Shown: positions 44,511-53,855, counted from the first letter of the stretch. The stretch: 64,000 nucleotides of DNA from Corynebacterium durum (GCF_030408675.1 NZ_CP047200.1:496001-560000); one strand, 5' to 3'. Notes: generated from the letters alone by a model not told the origin. Numbers and translations: made by a program.

Positions 44511-45494
44511 GATTGTGTTTCCTTTACTCAGAAGCTCATTCAAGCTCGTTGGCACTTGTTGCAGTGTCATGGTGACTCCTAGATCGTTGATGGCTTTGTA
44601 TGCTTCGACGTGTTCGTCGTTGACTGAGACGGCTTCGGTGATCAGTGTCATTCCTGGTTTGAAGGTGACACCGCCGACGTTGACTTCGTCTACTGTCACC
44701 CCTGCTTCTAGTAGTTTGAGTGCGTCCATGGGGCTTTCAACGACGATCATGGTTCGCATGTCTTTGTATTCTGGGTTGAAGTACACGCGAATGGTTTTTG
44801 CGATGTCCAGCACGTTTGTTCGTGCTGACGCGGGTCCCACTTGGAGGAGCAAGGTTTTGCGCAGCTCATCGCTCGCGGCGCTATCAGAGGCAGCGATGAG
44901 TGTTTGCGGTGCCACATAGCTGACCCATGCTCCGGCGACTTGCCCGTGGATGAGGCGGGAATCGATGCGCAGTGCCGCCACCTTCATAGTGGCGTTGGGG
45001 TCGCGGGGGAAATTGGGGTCGATCTCTGTTGCCTCGCTTGTTGACGCCGTGCTTTCCGCTTCTGCATTCTGTGGGGTAGAGGTCTGCGCGGGTTTCGCGG
45101 GTTTTCCTGCCTTGAAGGCCCGTACTCCGGTGCTGCCTGCTTTGAGGGCTTTTGCGACAAGTTTGTCTATGGTGGCGTTGGGCCGCCGGGCGGCGGTAAA
45201 TACTTCTACTAACATGGGAATGTTCACGCCTGAAACAACGTCGGAGCCTTCGCGTTCGGCGACGAAGCGCGCTCCCGCGTTGTAGGGGCTGCCACCGAAT
45301 AGGTCAACCAGGATGAGGACGTCGTCGTCGCTGTCGCCGATGGCGTTGCCTTAGGCTTCCAGGAGGTCGTCGGGGCCCTGGCCTGGGACGAAGGTCACGG
45401 CGTGGACGTTGTCGACATCGCCGACGATCATGGTGGTGGAGCCGAGTAGTGCGGGGGCTGATTCCCCGTGAGCCGCGACGATAATCGCAACCAT
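44511..45494 (-). pseudogene. PTS mannose-family EIIAB, interrupted by an in-frame stop
   Basis: Translation from the ATG at 45494 (after GGAGG) gives a good EIIA start with the phospho-histidine region VAAHGESAPALL. It meets TAA at 45351-45353 after 47 codons. In the same frame beyond the stop the EIIA resumes (GNAIGDSDDDVLILVDLFGG). A Lys/Pro/Ala linker and EIIB with its active-site motif DSRLIHGQVAGAW follow, reading on into EIID. Aligned to E. coli ManX (EKYNAQL against EA-stop-GNAI) the stop replaces a tyrosine-like position, one base change from TAY. I read it as a recent nonsense mutation. Confidence 0.78.
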
Positions 45495-45676
45495 ATGGTC
45501 CTCCAAATTCCGAATATGGGATCTTTAATAACACCTAAACTGCGCTTCATGGTATTCCCGGAATGTTAGGTACACAACGCTTCACCTTCAATTGTGGCTT
45601 TGGTCATAAAACTTTAGTTCTCGCTTGTATGGGGGTTTGCAGGGGTGCTTCGTGGAGGAATTATGCCATTTTCATT

Positions 45677-45692
45677 GTTCAAACACATGAAC
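45677..45692. promoter_or_regulatory. Inverted repeat upstream of mntA, possible metal-regulator operator
   Basis: GTTCA-AACACA-TGAAC is a perfect 5-bp dyad about 60 bases before mntA. An extended -10-like TGCTAAT follows near 45703-45709. MntR encoded at the end of the locus is the likely regulator, but its operator cannot be confirmed here. Confidence 0.35.
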
Positions 45693-45752
45693 TCTGTATA
45701 TGGTGCTAATGAAGACTGAATATCAAGAGCGTTTTCTGCCGTGGAGGAACTC

Positions 45753-46874
45753 ATGAAATCTAGACAACCTTGGGCTGTGATCTTGGGGGCTGTAGCAGCA
45801 TCGTCGTTGCTGTTAGCAGGTTGTTCGTCGAGTACTGGTGAAAAGTCAGATGGCCTCAACGTTGTGGCCACAACGACTCAACTCTGTGACTATGTCACCC
45901 AGATCGGTCGGGCGGCTGCCGAGAAAGAAGATTCACTGTCCTTCACCAAAGTGGATGCTGCGGGGACGTCTACAACCGTCGGGGGGGATAGTGGCACACG
46001 TGCAAGCACGTTGAATTTAACGTGTCTTCTTGCCCCTAACGCCTCCGCGCATAGTCATGAAATGACTGTGAATCAGATGAAGGCACTGAGCAGCGCCGAC
46101 CTGTTCCTGGTGAATGGCGTGGACCTAGAGCACTTCCTTGATGACGCCGTGTCGTCCTCGGGTTTCCACGGCACCATGGTGGTTTCTTCCGGCGTTGCCA
46201 GTGCCAACAACGCCAAGGCGAAGGACGCTGCGTACACCCTTGATGAAGGGGACGAAAAAGTGCAGGTCGCCCCGTGGCCTTTCCCGCCGGAACACGGCGA
46301 CACCCCCGAGTTCCAGTACGATCCTCACGTGTGGACAAGTCCTGCCAACGCCGCGATACAAGTGCATAACATTGGCGCGGCATTGACCGATAAGCAGCCG
46401 GTTCTCAAGCCCTATGTCACTGAGTATGAGAATCGTCTCACTAAGCTGGACGATTGGGCTCGGCAGTCGCTGGAGTCTGTTCCGAAGGACAGCCGGGTGC
46501 TGTTTACCTCGCATGATGCTTTTGGGTATTTTTCCCACCATTACGATGTCACGTTCATCGGTGCAGCCCTGTCTGACTTCAACGAACAGCAAGATGCCAC
46601 GGCCGAGCATATCCGTGCTGCCGCTGATGAGGTGAAAAAGTCGGGCGCGAAAGCGCTTTTTGCGGAGAACTCCAACAACTCGAAATCAATTGAGGCGATT
46701 GCGCAGGCCGCTGGTGTGAAGGCAATCGTGGGGGATGATGCCCTCTACGGGGATTCTCTCGGCCCGGAGGGAAGTCCCGGGGAGACGTATGTAGGCTCCA
46801 TTGTGCACAATGTGTCCACCTTGGTTGATGCCTGGGGTGGTACGCCTGCTGAGTTGCCCGCTGACCTGTACTAA
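45753..46874 (+). CDS. mntA: Manganese/zinc ABC transporter substrate-binding lipoprotein
   Basis: The 373-residue protein is a cluster A-I metal-binding protein. The ATG at 45753 lies 6 bases after GGAGG and gives a signal peptide with lipobox LLAGC. Candidate metal ligands are visible in ASAHSHEM, YDPHVW and the later acidic AENSNNS region. The loop between the first and second histidine motifs is charged and proline-rich (QVAPWPFPPEHGD). The order binding protein, ATPase, two permeases and a DtxR-family regulator is that of the C. diphtheriae mntABCD-mntR locus, which supports manganese. Confidence 0.85.
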   Translation: MKSRQPWAVILGAVAASSLLLAGCSSSTGEKSDGLNVVATTTQLCDYVTQIGRAAAEKEDSLSFTKVDAAGTSTTVGGDSGTRASTLNLTCLLAPNASAHSHEMTVNQMKALSSADLFLVNGVDLEHFLDDAVSSSGFHGTMVVSSGVASANNAKAKDAAYTLDEGDEKVQVAPWPFPPEHGDTPEFQYDPHVWTSPANAAIQVHNIGAALTDKQPVLKPYVTEYENRLTKLDDWARQSLESVPKDSRVLFTSHDAFGYFSHHYDVTFIGAALSDFNEQQDATAEHIRAAADEVKKSGAKALFAENSNNSKSIEAIAQAAGVKAIVGDDALYGDSLGPEGSPGETYVGSIVHNVSTLVDAWGGTPAELPADLY

Positions 46875-46901
46875 CCCCACCACATAACAGGAAGAAGCCC
46901 T

Positions 46902-47606
46902 ATGTCTGCTGCACTTGCTTTTGATAACGCTGCGTTCAGTTACGGCGGCCCGCCGTCACTTACTGGCGTGACGGGAGAAGTGGAACCGGGTGAAGCACTC
47001 GCGCTTATCGGTCCTAATGGTGCTGGTAAAACTACATTGCTGAAAGGCATCGTGGGATCCACTGCGCTTGCGGATGGGACGATGAGCATTGATCGTCGCG
47101 GTGCCTTGGGCTATGTGCCGCAGGTGGCTGATCTTGACCCAACTTTTCCTGTTACGGTCGCTCAGGTTGTGGGCATGGGGTTGTATGGCGAGCTGGGGTG
47201 GTTTCAGCGTCTGAGTCGGCGGCATAAGGAGCGCATCGCTCAAGCTCTGGATCGCGTGGGTTTTGCTGATAGGGGGGACGTTCATTTTGGGACGCTGTCG
47301 GGTGGTCAGCGTCAACGCGTGTTGCTTGCTCGGGCGATTGTTGCGGATCCAACGATCATCCTGCTTGACGAACCCTTTAACGGCCTCGACCAGCCCAACC
47401 GCGCCGCCTTGATGGAAATTATCCAGTGGGTAAAAGGCCGTGGTGTCGCGCTCGTTATATCCACCCACGATTTTGATTTGGCTGAGCAGACTTGCGACAA
47501 GGTGGCGTTGCTTGCTGGGCATCAAGTGGCGTTTGGTCCGCTGCAGGAGGTCTTCACGCCCGAGTTGTTGGACCGCGCGTTTGGGCGGGTGCCTCATGTG
47601 GGTTGA
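46902..47606 (+). CDS. mntB: Manganese ABC transporter ATP-binding protein
   Basis: The 234-residue ATPase has Walker A GPNGAGKTT, signature LSGGQRQRVLLARAI and Walker B IILLDEPFNGLD, with the switch histidine in STHDFD. GGAAGAAG precedes the ATG. The last 11 bases overlap the first permease gene. Confidence 0.9.
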   Translation: MSAALAFDNAAFSYGGPPSLTGVTGEVEPGEALALIGPNGAGKTTLLKGIVGSTALADGTMSIDRRGALGYVPQVADLDPTFPVTVAQVVGMGLYGELGWFQRLSRRHKERIAQALDRVGFADRGDVHFGTLSGGQRQRVLLARAIVADPTIILLDEPFNGLDQPNRAALMEIIQWVKGRGVALVISTHDFDLAEQTCDKVALLAGHQVAFGPLQEVFTPELLDRAFGRVPHVG

Positions 47607-48474
47607 GCAGATCCGGATATTGCTTCTCGACGCCCCGTTCATCGGTGATTTCACCCAGGCACCGTTTCTATTTCGCCCGTTCCTTATGCTTGTTACCTTG
47701 GGCGTGGTGTCTGGGGTGGTGGGCGTCGTAGTGAATCTGCGTCGTTTGGAGTTTAATGCTGAAGCCATGGTGCATTCGGTTTTTCCGGGCGTGGTTGCGG
47801 GAGCTGTGTTTGGTGGGCTGGACATGATCATCCCTGGTGCTGGACTAGTGGGGATCGTCGTGGCGGTGGTGCTCACGGTCGTCGGAAAGCGTGGGGTACA
47901 TACCTCTGAGGCTGGCACTGCGGTGGTGCTGACCTCGTTTTTTTCGCTGGGTATTGTGTTGTCCCTACGGTTGGGCGACAAGTCTGGGCAGTTGGAGGCG
48001 TTGATGTTTGGTCGGCTGCTGGAGGTGACCAATCAACGTCTTGAGCAGTCGCTGATTGTGTGTGCGGTCGCGTTGCTGATGGTGGCAGTGACGTGGAAGA
48101 GGCAGATTTTTGTTGCTTTTGATCGTGTTCAAGCGCAGGCACAGGGCGTCAATGTGCTTGCCATCGACCTTATTATCAATGTTGCTATTGCTGCGGTGGT
48201 GATTGCAGCGGCATCAGCGGTGGGGGTGCTGCTGGTGGTGGGATACCTGGTGGTTCCTGGAGCAACAGCGCGGTTGCTGGCGCGCACGGTCCGCACCATG
48301 GTGATTATCGCGATCGTCGTGGGGGTGGCGGGTGGTCTGATCGGTATGAAGATCATGCTCGCGGACACTCCGCACCCCGTATCGCCGCAGGCGGCCGTGG
48401 CATTGTCGGTGATAGGGGCATATTTTGCCGCGCTTCCAGTCGCTTATGTGCGCAGCAGGATCGGGGCACGCTAA
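47596..48474 (+). CDS. mntC: Manganese ABC transporter permease 1
   Basis: The 292-residue permease of the ABC-3 family has about eight membrane helices and the family segments NLRRLEFNAEAMVHSVFPG and ASAVGVLLVVGYLVVPGATARLL. I take the ATG at 47596, overlapping mntB; the longer frame upstream is mntB read in another frame. Its stop shares a base with the mntD ATG. Confidence 0.88.
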   Translation: MWVEQIRILLLDAPFIGDFTQAPFLFRPFLMLVTLGVVSGVVGVVVNLRRLEFNAEAMVHSVFPGVVAGAVFGGLDMIIPGAGLVGIVVAVVLTVVGKRGVHTSEAGTAVVLTSFFSLGIVLSLRLGDKSGQLEALMFGRLLEVTNQRLEQSLIVCAVALLMVAVTWKRQIFVAFDRVQAQAQGVNVLAIDLIINVAIAAVVIAAASAVGVLLVVGYLVVPGATARLLARTVRTMVIIAIVVGVAGGLIGMKIMLADTPHPVSPQAAVALSVIGAYFAALPVAYVRSRIGAR

Positions 48475-49331
48475 TGGACACATCGCTGGTACACACGTCA
48501 CTGTGGGAGATTGTCAGACTTCCCCTTGTGGAAATATGCATCGTGGGCGCGTTGGCGGGCCTTGTTGGCGTATTCGCGGTGCTGAAACGCCGCGTGTTTT
48601 TTGCCGAATCGGTCACACATGGCACGTTCCCCGGCGCGGTCCTCGGTGTCGTCGTGGGCAGTTCCTTGTCTCAGGGGGATCATCATGTGTTGTCGCTGTG
48701 GCTGTTCGCCGGGGCATTCGCACTATGCGTTCCCCTCGCTGGTGTGATGTACGCGCTGGCGCGCATCCCAGGACAATCGTCCCAGGCAGCGGCGGGAGTT
48801 GTGCTGACGGTGGGGTTTGCGCTCGGTTACTTCTTAAACACCTGGTTTGCCCCGCTGCCACTGAAAATTGAGGGATTTCTGGCTGGATCAGTGCTAAATG
48901 TCAACGTGCTGGATGTGAGCGTCGCGTTTGCAGTGCTGGCCGTGGTGATGGTGATCGTGGTGGGCTACGGCAAGCAACTCGTGTTCTATGCCTTTGATGA
49001 GCAGGGATTTCGGGCAGCCGGGTTCAGTGCGTCCCGCGCGGAACTGCTCATCCTCGGCATGGTGGTGGTCACGGTGGTTGCTGTCATTCCGGCCATTGGG
49101 ACGGTGCTGTCCATCGCTCTGATCGCGGCACCCGCAGCGGGGTTGATACCACTGATGAAGAACTCCACAGCGCTGATTGTCGCGGCTCCGCTAGCAGGAG
49201 CACTCATCGGCGTCGTCGGTTTAGGGTGTGCGCTGTTGTGGCATCTTTCCGTTGGCGGTTGCATCGCGGTCCTAGCGGGAGTGTTCTACGCCGGATGTTG
49301 GTGCCTGCGAAAGGTGCTTTTTACGTCATGA
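48474..49331 (+). CDS. mntD: Manganese ABC transporter permease 2
   Basis: This second ABC-3 permease, 285 residues, has about eight helices and the typical start FAVLKRRVFFAESVTHGTFPG. The second half has FDEQGFRAAGFSA and PAIGTVLSIALIAAPAA. The one-base overlap with mntC implies coupled translation. Two different permeases imply a heterodimeric channel. Confidence 0.88.
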   Translation: MDTSLVHTSLWEIVRLPLVEICIVGALAGLVGVFAVLKRRVFFAESVTHGTFPGAVLGVVVGSSLSQGDHHVLSLWLFAGAFALCVPLAGVMYALARIPGQSSQAAAGVVLTVGFALGYFLNTWFAPLPLKIEGFLAGSVLNVNVLDVSVAFAVLAVVMVIVVGYGKQLVFYAFDEQGFRAAGFSASRAELLILGMVVVTVVAVIPAIGTVLSIALIAAPAAGLIPLMKNSTALIVAAPLAGALIGVVGLGCALLWHLSVGGCIAVLAGVFYAGCWCLRKVLFTS

Positions 49332-49379
49332 CCGCACACGTTATACACGTGTCTAGCGGCGGGAAAAGCGCCTCTTGGA

Positions 49380-49385
49380 TAGACT
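49380..49385 (+). promoter_or_regulatory. -10 element for a leaderless mntR transcript
   Basis: TAGACT ends 7 bases before the ATG at 49393. It lies in the 61-base gap after mntD, so mntR may have its own promoter. Confidence 0.5.
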
Positions 49386-49392
49386 GATTTCT

Positions 49393-50061
49393 ATGCATGT
49401 AACCCATTTGCCTGAAAAAACTCAGGATTATTTGAAAACGGTGTGGGATATTTGCGAACGCACCGGTGCCCCAGCCGCGCTGGGTAAAATTGCAGAGCAA
49501 ATGGGCCAGAAAACCTCCACCACATCCGAGGCCATTAAACGCCTCACCGAACGTGGGTTACTTGTGCATCCAAAATATGGGGGCATTTCCCTCACCCCAG
49601 AGGGCAACGCATTCGCCATGGCCATGGTGCGCCGCCACCGACTTGTGGAAATGTTTCTCTACACCACCCTTGGCTACACCTGGGACGAAGTGCATGACGA
49701 AGCTGACCTGCTCGAACACGCGATTTCAGACACCCTGCTTGCGCGTATCGACGCCCACCTGGGTCACCCTACCCGCGACCCCCACGGCGACCCCATTCCT
49801 GATGTGCACGGCAGCATCGAAACCGTGGCTGAACTTGACTTAAGCCAAATTGAACCTGGGCAGACCGTCACCGTTGACCGCATCCATGACCGCGACCCCG
49901 AACTGCTCCGCTACCTTGCGGAACATAACATTTGCCCTGGCGTGCGCATTACTGTGTCTACCGACAATTTTCCGGGAATGCGCGTGGTGCATGTTAACGG
50001 TAATGGCGCATCAGTGCCGCTCGCGCATTCCAGCCTGTGGGCGATCAACGTTCATGCTTGA
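49393..50061 (+). CDS. mntR: DtxR-family metalloregulator, MntR-like
   Basis: The 222-residue regulator starts MHVTHLPEKTQDYLKTVWDI and has the winged helix (LGKIAEQMGQKTSTTSEAIKRL), the dimer/metal-binding domain (MVRRHRLVEMFLYTTLGYTWDEVHDEADLLEHAIS) and a C-terminal SH3-like domain. In C. diphtheriae the gene at this place, mntR, represses mntABCD with manganese. The -10 spacing favours the ATG at 49393 over the TTG at 49375. The 3' end overlaps the convergent CPBP gene by 51 bases. Confidence 0.9.
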   Translation: MHVTHLPEKTQDYLKTVWDICERTGAPAALGKIAEQMGQKTSTTSEAIKRLTERGLLVHPKYGGISLTPEGNAFAMAMVRRHRLVEMFLYTTLGYTWDEVHDEADLLEHAISDTLLARIDAHLGHPTRDPHGDPIPDVHGSIETVAELDLSQIEPGQTVTVDRIHDRDPELLRYLAEHNICPGVRITVSTDNFPGMRVVHVNGNGASVPLAHSSLWAINVHA

Positions 50062-50946
50062 GGCTTGTGGCGGTCGTGCCGGTATTCGCCGCAGCACTAG
50101 CGTGATGACGACCAAGATGACGCACCCCACTACCCCAGTCGGTGAATACACCAACCACATTGTCGGGGAGGAATCCATGAGCAAAACATGTACTCCAGCA
50201 AGCCCGTTGATCGTGCCGTGCGCAACGGCAGCGGGATAAATCGAATGGCTACGATTCCGCAGTTCCAGCAGTAGCGCCCCTGCGCATATGCAATACACCA
50301 CAAACATGCTGCAAGCAGCCACGCGATTGACCCCAGGGTAGTTGTAGCCAACCATATTGATCGGTAGGTGCCACAACCCCCATATCGTTCCAATGACAAT
50401 AGTATTTACCCAAAAATTCTGTTCCTGGCGTTGAGTTGCCCACCAGCCGCGCCAGCCGACTTCTTCACCCAACCCTGCTACTGCGTTTAACGAAAATCCT
50501 CCGACAATACCGCTGACCAGTGCGATGACGAGCAACACCCAGGCGGGTGGCAATGTCGAAGGATCCAACTCTGAAGAGATACCTGGAGCATCAAGCACCC
50601 GAGCGTGGACCGCTGCGTCAGAAAAGCTAAAGTTACCAGCACCGGATAATGCCCCCACCATAATCGTTGCTATCAATTGAATAACAAGAGAAAACGACGC
50701 CACGCAACACCACCACAACACTGTCAATGGCTTTCCACCCCGCAACGCTGCGACGTCGATAAACGGTTTACCAGAGCGATATATGCAGTGCGCTATTATC
50801 GCCGCCAATGTTGGCATTAACATCATCCCAAGCGCGGTTACCTGCAACAACCAAGAGGGTCGCGATTGCGACAGCCATAAAGGCAGGGCCACCAACCACG
50901 CCAATACGAGACTTAAAACAACAAAAACAATCTCCTTGCGTGTCAT
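50011..50946 (-). CDS. CPBP-family intramembrane metalloprotease
   Basis: The 311-residue protein has about eight membrane helices and the CPBP motifs GLGEEVGWRGWW (EExxxR) and GLWHLPINM (HxxxN-like), the metal-binding active site of this family. Substrates are unknown; bacterial members act in bacteriocin immunity or protein processing. It is convergent with mntR with an unusual 51-base overlap, so the exact C-terminus is credible but worth confirming. Confidence 0.82.
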   Translation of the reverse strand: MTRKEIVFVVLSLVLAWLVALPLWLSQSRPSWLLQVTALGMMLMPTLAAIIAHCIYRSGKPFIDVAALRGGKPLTVLWWCCVASFSLVIQLIATIMVGALSGAGNFSFSDAAVHARVLDAPGISSELDPSTLPPAWVLLVIALVSGIVGGFSLNAVAGLGEEVGWRGWWATQRQEQNFWVNTIVIGTIWGLWHLPINMVGYNYPGVNRVAACSMFVVYCICAGALLLELRNRSHSIYPAAVAHGTINGLAGVHVLLMDSSPTMWLVYSPTGVVGCVILVVITLVLRRIPARPPQASSMNVDRPQAGMRERH

Positions 50947-50970
50947 GAACTCATCGTAATAAGCAACACG

Positions 50971-51441
50971 CTATAAAGCACCAGGAAAACCCAATTGCCG
51001 CCACGCCTCATAAGCTGCCACTGCAGCGGCATTAGACAAATTCATGGACCGCCGACCCGGCAACATGGGAATGCGTACATGCTTTGTCATGCGCGGATGT
51101 ACCAACGCAGTCTCCGATAATCCTGTGGGTTCCGTGCCAAACAACAACACATCTCCCTCCACATATGCGATGTCGGTGTGACGAACCATACCCCCAGTTG
51201 TGAATGCAAAGACCCGCGCGCCGGGAAGTGCATCCAGGGCGGCGTCGAGATCTGCATGTACCGTCACATCCGCAAGATCGTGATAGTCCAAGCCTGCGCG
51301 ACGCAGGTTCTTTTCCTCCAGGTTGAACCCCAGTGGCCCGGCCAAGTGCAGGTGAGCCCCTGTTCCTGCGCACATGCGGATGGCGTTACCAGTGTTAGGT
51401 GGGATGCAGGGCTGGTCGAAGATAATGTGCGCAAATGGCAT
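50971..51441 (-). CDS. trmL: tRNA (cytidine/uridine-34 2'-O)-methyltransferase, TrmL-like
   Basis: The 156-residue SPOUT enzyme has the typical start [25 protein letters not shown], motif 2 [14 protein letters not shown] and the knot-forming [23 protein letters not shown]. TrmL methylates the wobble ribose of tRNA-Leu isoacceptors. It is divergent from folD. Confidence 0.92.
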   Translation of the reverse strand: MPFAHIIFDQPCIPPNTGNAIRMCAGTGAHLHLAGPLGFNLEEKNLRRAGLDYHDLADVTVHADLDAALDALPGARVFAFTTGGMVRHTDIAYVEGDVLLFGTEPTGLSETALVHPRMTKHVRIPMLPGRRSMNLSNAAAVAAYEAWRQLGFPGAL

Positions 51442-51473
51442 GTTCAGGATGTTACAGGCATGGGTATGCGTGC

Positions 51474-51479
51474 AATAAT
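51474..51479 (+). promoter_or_regulatory. -10 element for a leaderless folD transcript
   Basis: AATAAT ends 6 bases before the GTG at 51486, in the 44-base divergent gap between trmL and folD. Confidence 0.5.
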
Positions 51480-51485
51480 GGGCGC

Positions 51486-52343
51486 GTGACTGCGATCAAA
51501 TTGGATGGAAATCTTTACCGCGACGAAATTTTTGCCGACCTCTCCACGCGGGTTGCAGCGTTGAAGGCACAGGGAATAACCCCTGGTTTGGCCACAGTTC
51601 TGGTGGGGGATGATCCGGCAAGCCACGCGTATGTGAAGATGAAGCATCGCGACTGCGAACAGATTGGCGTTCGGTCCATTCGTAGAGATCTTCCCGCAGA
51701 CATCAGTCAAGAAGACCTGCTTCGGGTACTCGACGAACTGAATGCGGACCCAGACTGCACCGGCTACATCGTGCAGTTACCACTGCCGAAACACCTGGAT
51801 GAAAATGCGGTGCTGGAGCACATCGATCCGAGTAAAGATGCTGACGGCCTCCACCCGGTGAACCTTGGAAAGCTGGTGCTGAACGACCCTGCCCCCTTGC
51901 CCTGCACCCCCCATGGCGCGATTGCTTTGTTACGGCGCTTCGACGTTGAGCTGAACGGCGCGAAAGTGGTGGTGATCGGCCGCGGTGTGACCGTGGGTCG
52001 CCCCATCGGACTCATGCTGACGCGGCGCAGTGAAAACTCCACTGTCACGCTGTGCCACACAGGTACCAAGGACTTAGCTGCGGAAACCCAGACCGCCGAC
52101 GTGGTTATCGCCGCAGCGGGACAGCCGCACATGCTGACTGCTGACATGATCAAACCTGGTGCCGCTGTTCTTGACGTGGGAGTGTCGCGCCGGGATGGGA
52201 AGCTGCTTGGCGACGTCCACCCTGATGTGTGGGATGTTGCTGGTTATGTCTCGCCCAACCCCGGTGGGGTAGGGCCCCTGACTCGCGCGTTTTTGGTGCG
52301 CAATGTCGTGGAACGAGCGGAACAGCGTGCTGCAGGGAATTAG
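51486..52343 (+). CDS. folD: Bifunctional methylenetetrahydrofolate dehydrogenase/cyclohydrolase
   Basis: FolD interconverts 5,10-methylene- and 10-formyl-tetrahydrofolate. The 285-residue protein has [17 protein letters not shown] with the catalytic lysine region, [14 protein letters not shown], the NADP loop [13 protein letters not shown] and the closing [14 protein letters not shown] use the GTG at 51486, which starts VTAIKLDG. The longer frame reads through the divergent trmL promoter. Confidence 0.95.
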   Translation: MTAIKLDGNLYRDEIFADLSTRVAALKAQGITPGLATVLVGDDPASHAYVKMKHRDCEQIGVRSIRRDLPADISQEDLLRVLDELNADPDCTGYIVQLPLPKHLDENAVLEHIDPSKDADGLHPVNLGKLVLNDPAPLPCTPHGAIALLRRFDVELNGAKVVVIGRGVTVGRPIGLMLTRRSENSTVTLCHTGTKDLAAETQTADVVIAAAGQPHMLTADMIKPGAAVLDVGVSRRDGKLLGDVHPDVWDVAGYVSPNPGGVGPLTRAFLVRNVVERAEQRAAGN

Positions 52344-52695
52344 GGGAATTAAGCATCCGGCTAAGGATCCACAGCTGGAGCGGGCGCTAGCCAACCCGCA
52401 CGATGCCGGTGCACCCCCGTCATTACTGCCCCCAGTTTTGCAGTACTGTGGCCTGGGCATTTTTGGGGCGCTGCTGGTATTTGCGCTGGTATGCGGGGTG
52501 ACGGATCACTGGCGGCGCGCCACGTTCGCCCTTGGTGTTGCGTTGACGTGGCTTGCGGGGTTGCGACTGGTGTGTGACAGCCGAGTTATGGGTGTTCTGG
52601 GCGTGAGGTCGCGGCGTTTCGACGCCGCCTTTACCACCACGCTGGGGGTCAGCATGATGTTTGTGGCGGGTACCGTCGATTCCTTGGGAAGCTAG
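52327..52695 (+). CDS. DUF3017-like small membrane protein
   Basis: The 122-residue protein has three membrane helices: [37 protein letters not shown] and [15 protein letters not shown], with the RRFDAAFTT segment before the last. This is the DUF3017 pattern of actinobacteria. The start is uncertain: GTG at 52327 (overlapping folD by 17 bases) or ATG at 52303. It ends directly against the convergent metX. Confidence 0.7.
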   Translation: MLQGIRGIKHPAKDPQLERALANPHDAGAPPSLLPPVLQYCGLGIFGALLVFALVCGVTDHWRRATFALGVALTWLAGLRLVCDSRVMGVLGVRSRRFDAAFTTTLGVSMMFVAGTVDSLGS

Positions 52696-53790
52696 TTAAA
52701 TACCGGCAAGCACGCGGAACCTGCGGATGATGCGGTCCACTTGGCGTATTTCGGCGAGAAAGGCGTCGTGTCCGACGGGGGAGACGATTTTGGCTACTCC
52801 CAAGAGGTTTCCCAGGTTCCGCGACAAGTGTTCTTGCTGGTGGTACGGGTACAGAATGTCGGTGTCCACGCCTACCACCATGGTGGGAACCGTGGAGGAT
52901 GCCAGCGCTTTGTTCAAGCCACCGCGCCCCAGTCCAATATCGTGCCGGTTGAGGGAGTCAGTGAGCGTCACGTAGGAACCTGCGCAGAAGCGTTCCACCA
53001 GTTTCTTAGCTTGGTGGTCTAGGTAGCTATCCACCGCGAAGCGCTGCGTGGAACTGCGGAACTGACCTCGGGGATTTTCGCCGGGTTGGGCGTCCGCACC
53101 GAACCGTTCATCAACCTCTTGCTCGCCGCGATAGGTCAGGTGCGCGATGCGACGCGCGGTGGCCAGCCCCTGATCTGGGGTGCGACCGGTGTTGTGGAAA
53201 TCTCCGCCTTGCCAGTTAGGATCATGCTCAATGGCGGCGATCTGCGAGGACTGAATGCCGATCTGCCATGCACTCGCTCTAGCGGATACGGCCATCACCA
53301 GTGCGGATCGTACAACGGAGGGATAGAGGAGCGACCATTCGAGGCACCGCGCCCCGCCCATGGATCCACCCACGACGGCGGTGATGGAATCAATGCCGAG
53401 TGAGTCAAGAAATTGTTTTTCAGTAGATACCTGGTCGCGGATGGATATTCCCGGGAATCGCGAACCCCACGCCGCACCGTCGGGATGAATCGAGCTGGGG
53501 CCTGTGCTGCCGCTGCAACCGCCAATGACATTGGTACACATCACGCAGTAGATGTCGGTGTCTAGCGCTTTGCCGGGGCCGATGATGCCCGGCCACCACG
53601 CAACTGCGTTGGAATCACCGGTGAGGGCATGTTCGACGAGGATGATGTTGCTGGTTCCCGAGGCGTCGATACGCAGTTCCCCCCACCGTTGGTAAGCAAT
53701 GACAACGTCGGCGATCTCTGCCCCCGCTTCGGTGCGTACCGTGCCAATGCGCTGGTGGCCGAGAGTGTTCTCCTCAACGAGTGGTTGCAT
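52696..53790 (-). CDS. metX: Homoserine O-acetyltransferase
   Basis: MetX acetylates homoserine in methionine synthesis. The 364-residue alpha/beta hydrolase-fold protein has VIAYQRWGEL, HALTGDS, the nucleophile elbow VVGGSMGGARCLEW (Ser about residue 143), and Asp/His partners in GVDTDILYP and GHDAFLAE. It shares an operator-like site with metQ and metY. O-acetylhomoserine made here is the substrate of MetY encoded 7 kb away. Confidence 0.96.
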   Translation of the reverse strand: MQPLVEENTLGHQRIGTVRTEAGAEIADVVIAYQRWGELRIDASGTSNIILVEHALTGDSNAVAWWPGIIGPGKALDTDIYCVMCTNVIGGCSGSTGPSSIHPDGAAWGSRFPGISIRDQVSTEKQFLDSLGIDSITAVVGGSMGGARCLEWSLLYPSVVRSALVMAVSARASAWQIGIQSSQIAAIEHDPNWQGGDFHNTGRTPDQGLATARRIAHLTYRGEQEVDERFGADAQPGENPRGQFRSSTQRFAVDSYLDHQAKKLVERFCAGSYVTLTDSLNRHDIGLGRGGLNKALASSTVPTMVVGVDTDILYPYHQQEHLSRNLGNLLGVAKIVSPVGHDAFLAEIRQVDRIIRRFRVLAGI

Positions 53791-53833
53791 GCATCCACCT
53801 CAGATCGTAGGGGGCGTGGTTTTTTCGAAATTG

Positions 53834-53853
53834 TAGACGTACAGCTCTGTCTA
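53834..53853. promoter_or_regulatory. McbR-like operator upstream of metX
   Basis: TAGAC (53834-53838) and GTCTA (53849-53853) bracket GTACAGCTCT. The last 15 bases GTACAGCTCTGTCTA match the metQ and metY sites at 13 of 15 or more positions. It lies 44 bases before the metX ATG. Confidence 0.55.
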
Positions 53854-53855
53854 GT

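Noticed and set aside
45351..45353. Programmed stop readthrough or recoding in EIIA
   Set aside because: The codon is TAA, the least leaky stop. There is no visible recoding structure, and a missing EIIC favours decay.
45304..45534. 76-codon minus-strand open frame over the EIIA region
   Set aside because: It is out of frame with EIIA and is an Arg/Pro-rich shadow. The true EIIA frame is broken by TAA at 45351-45353.
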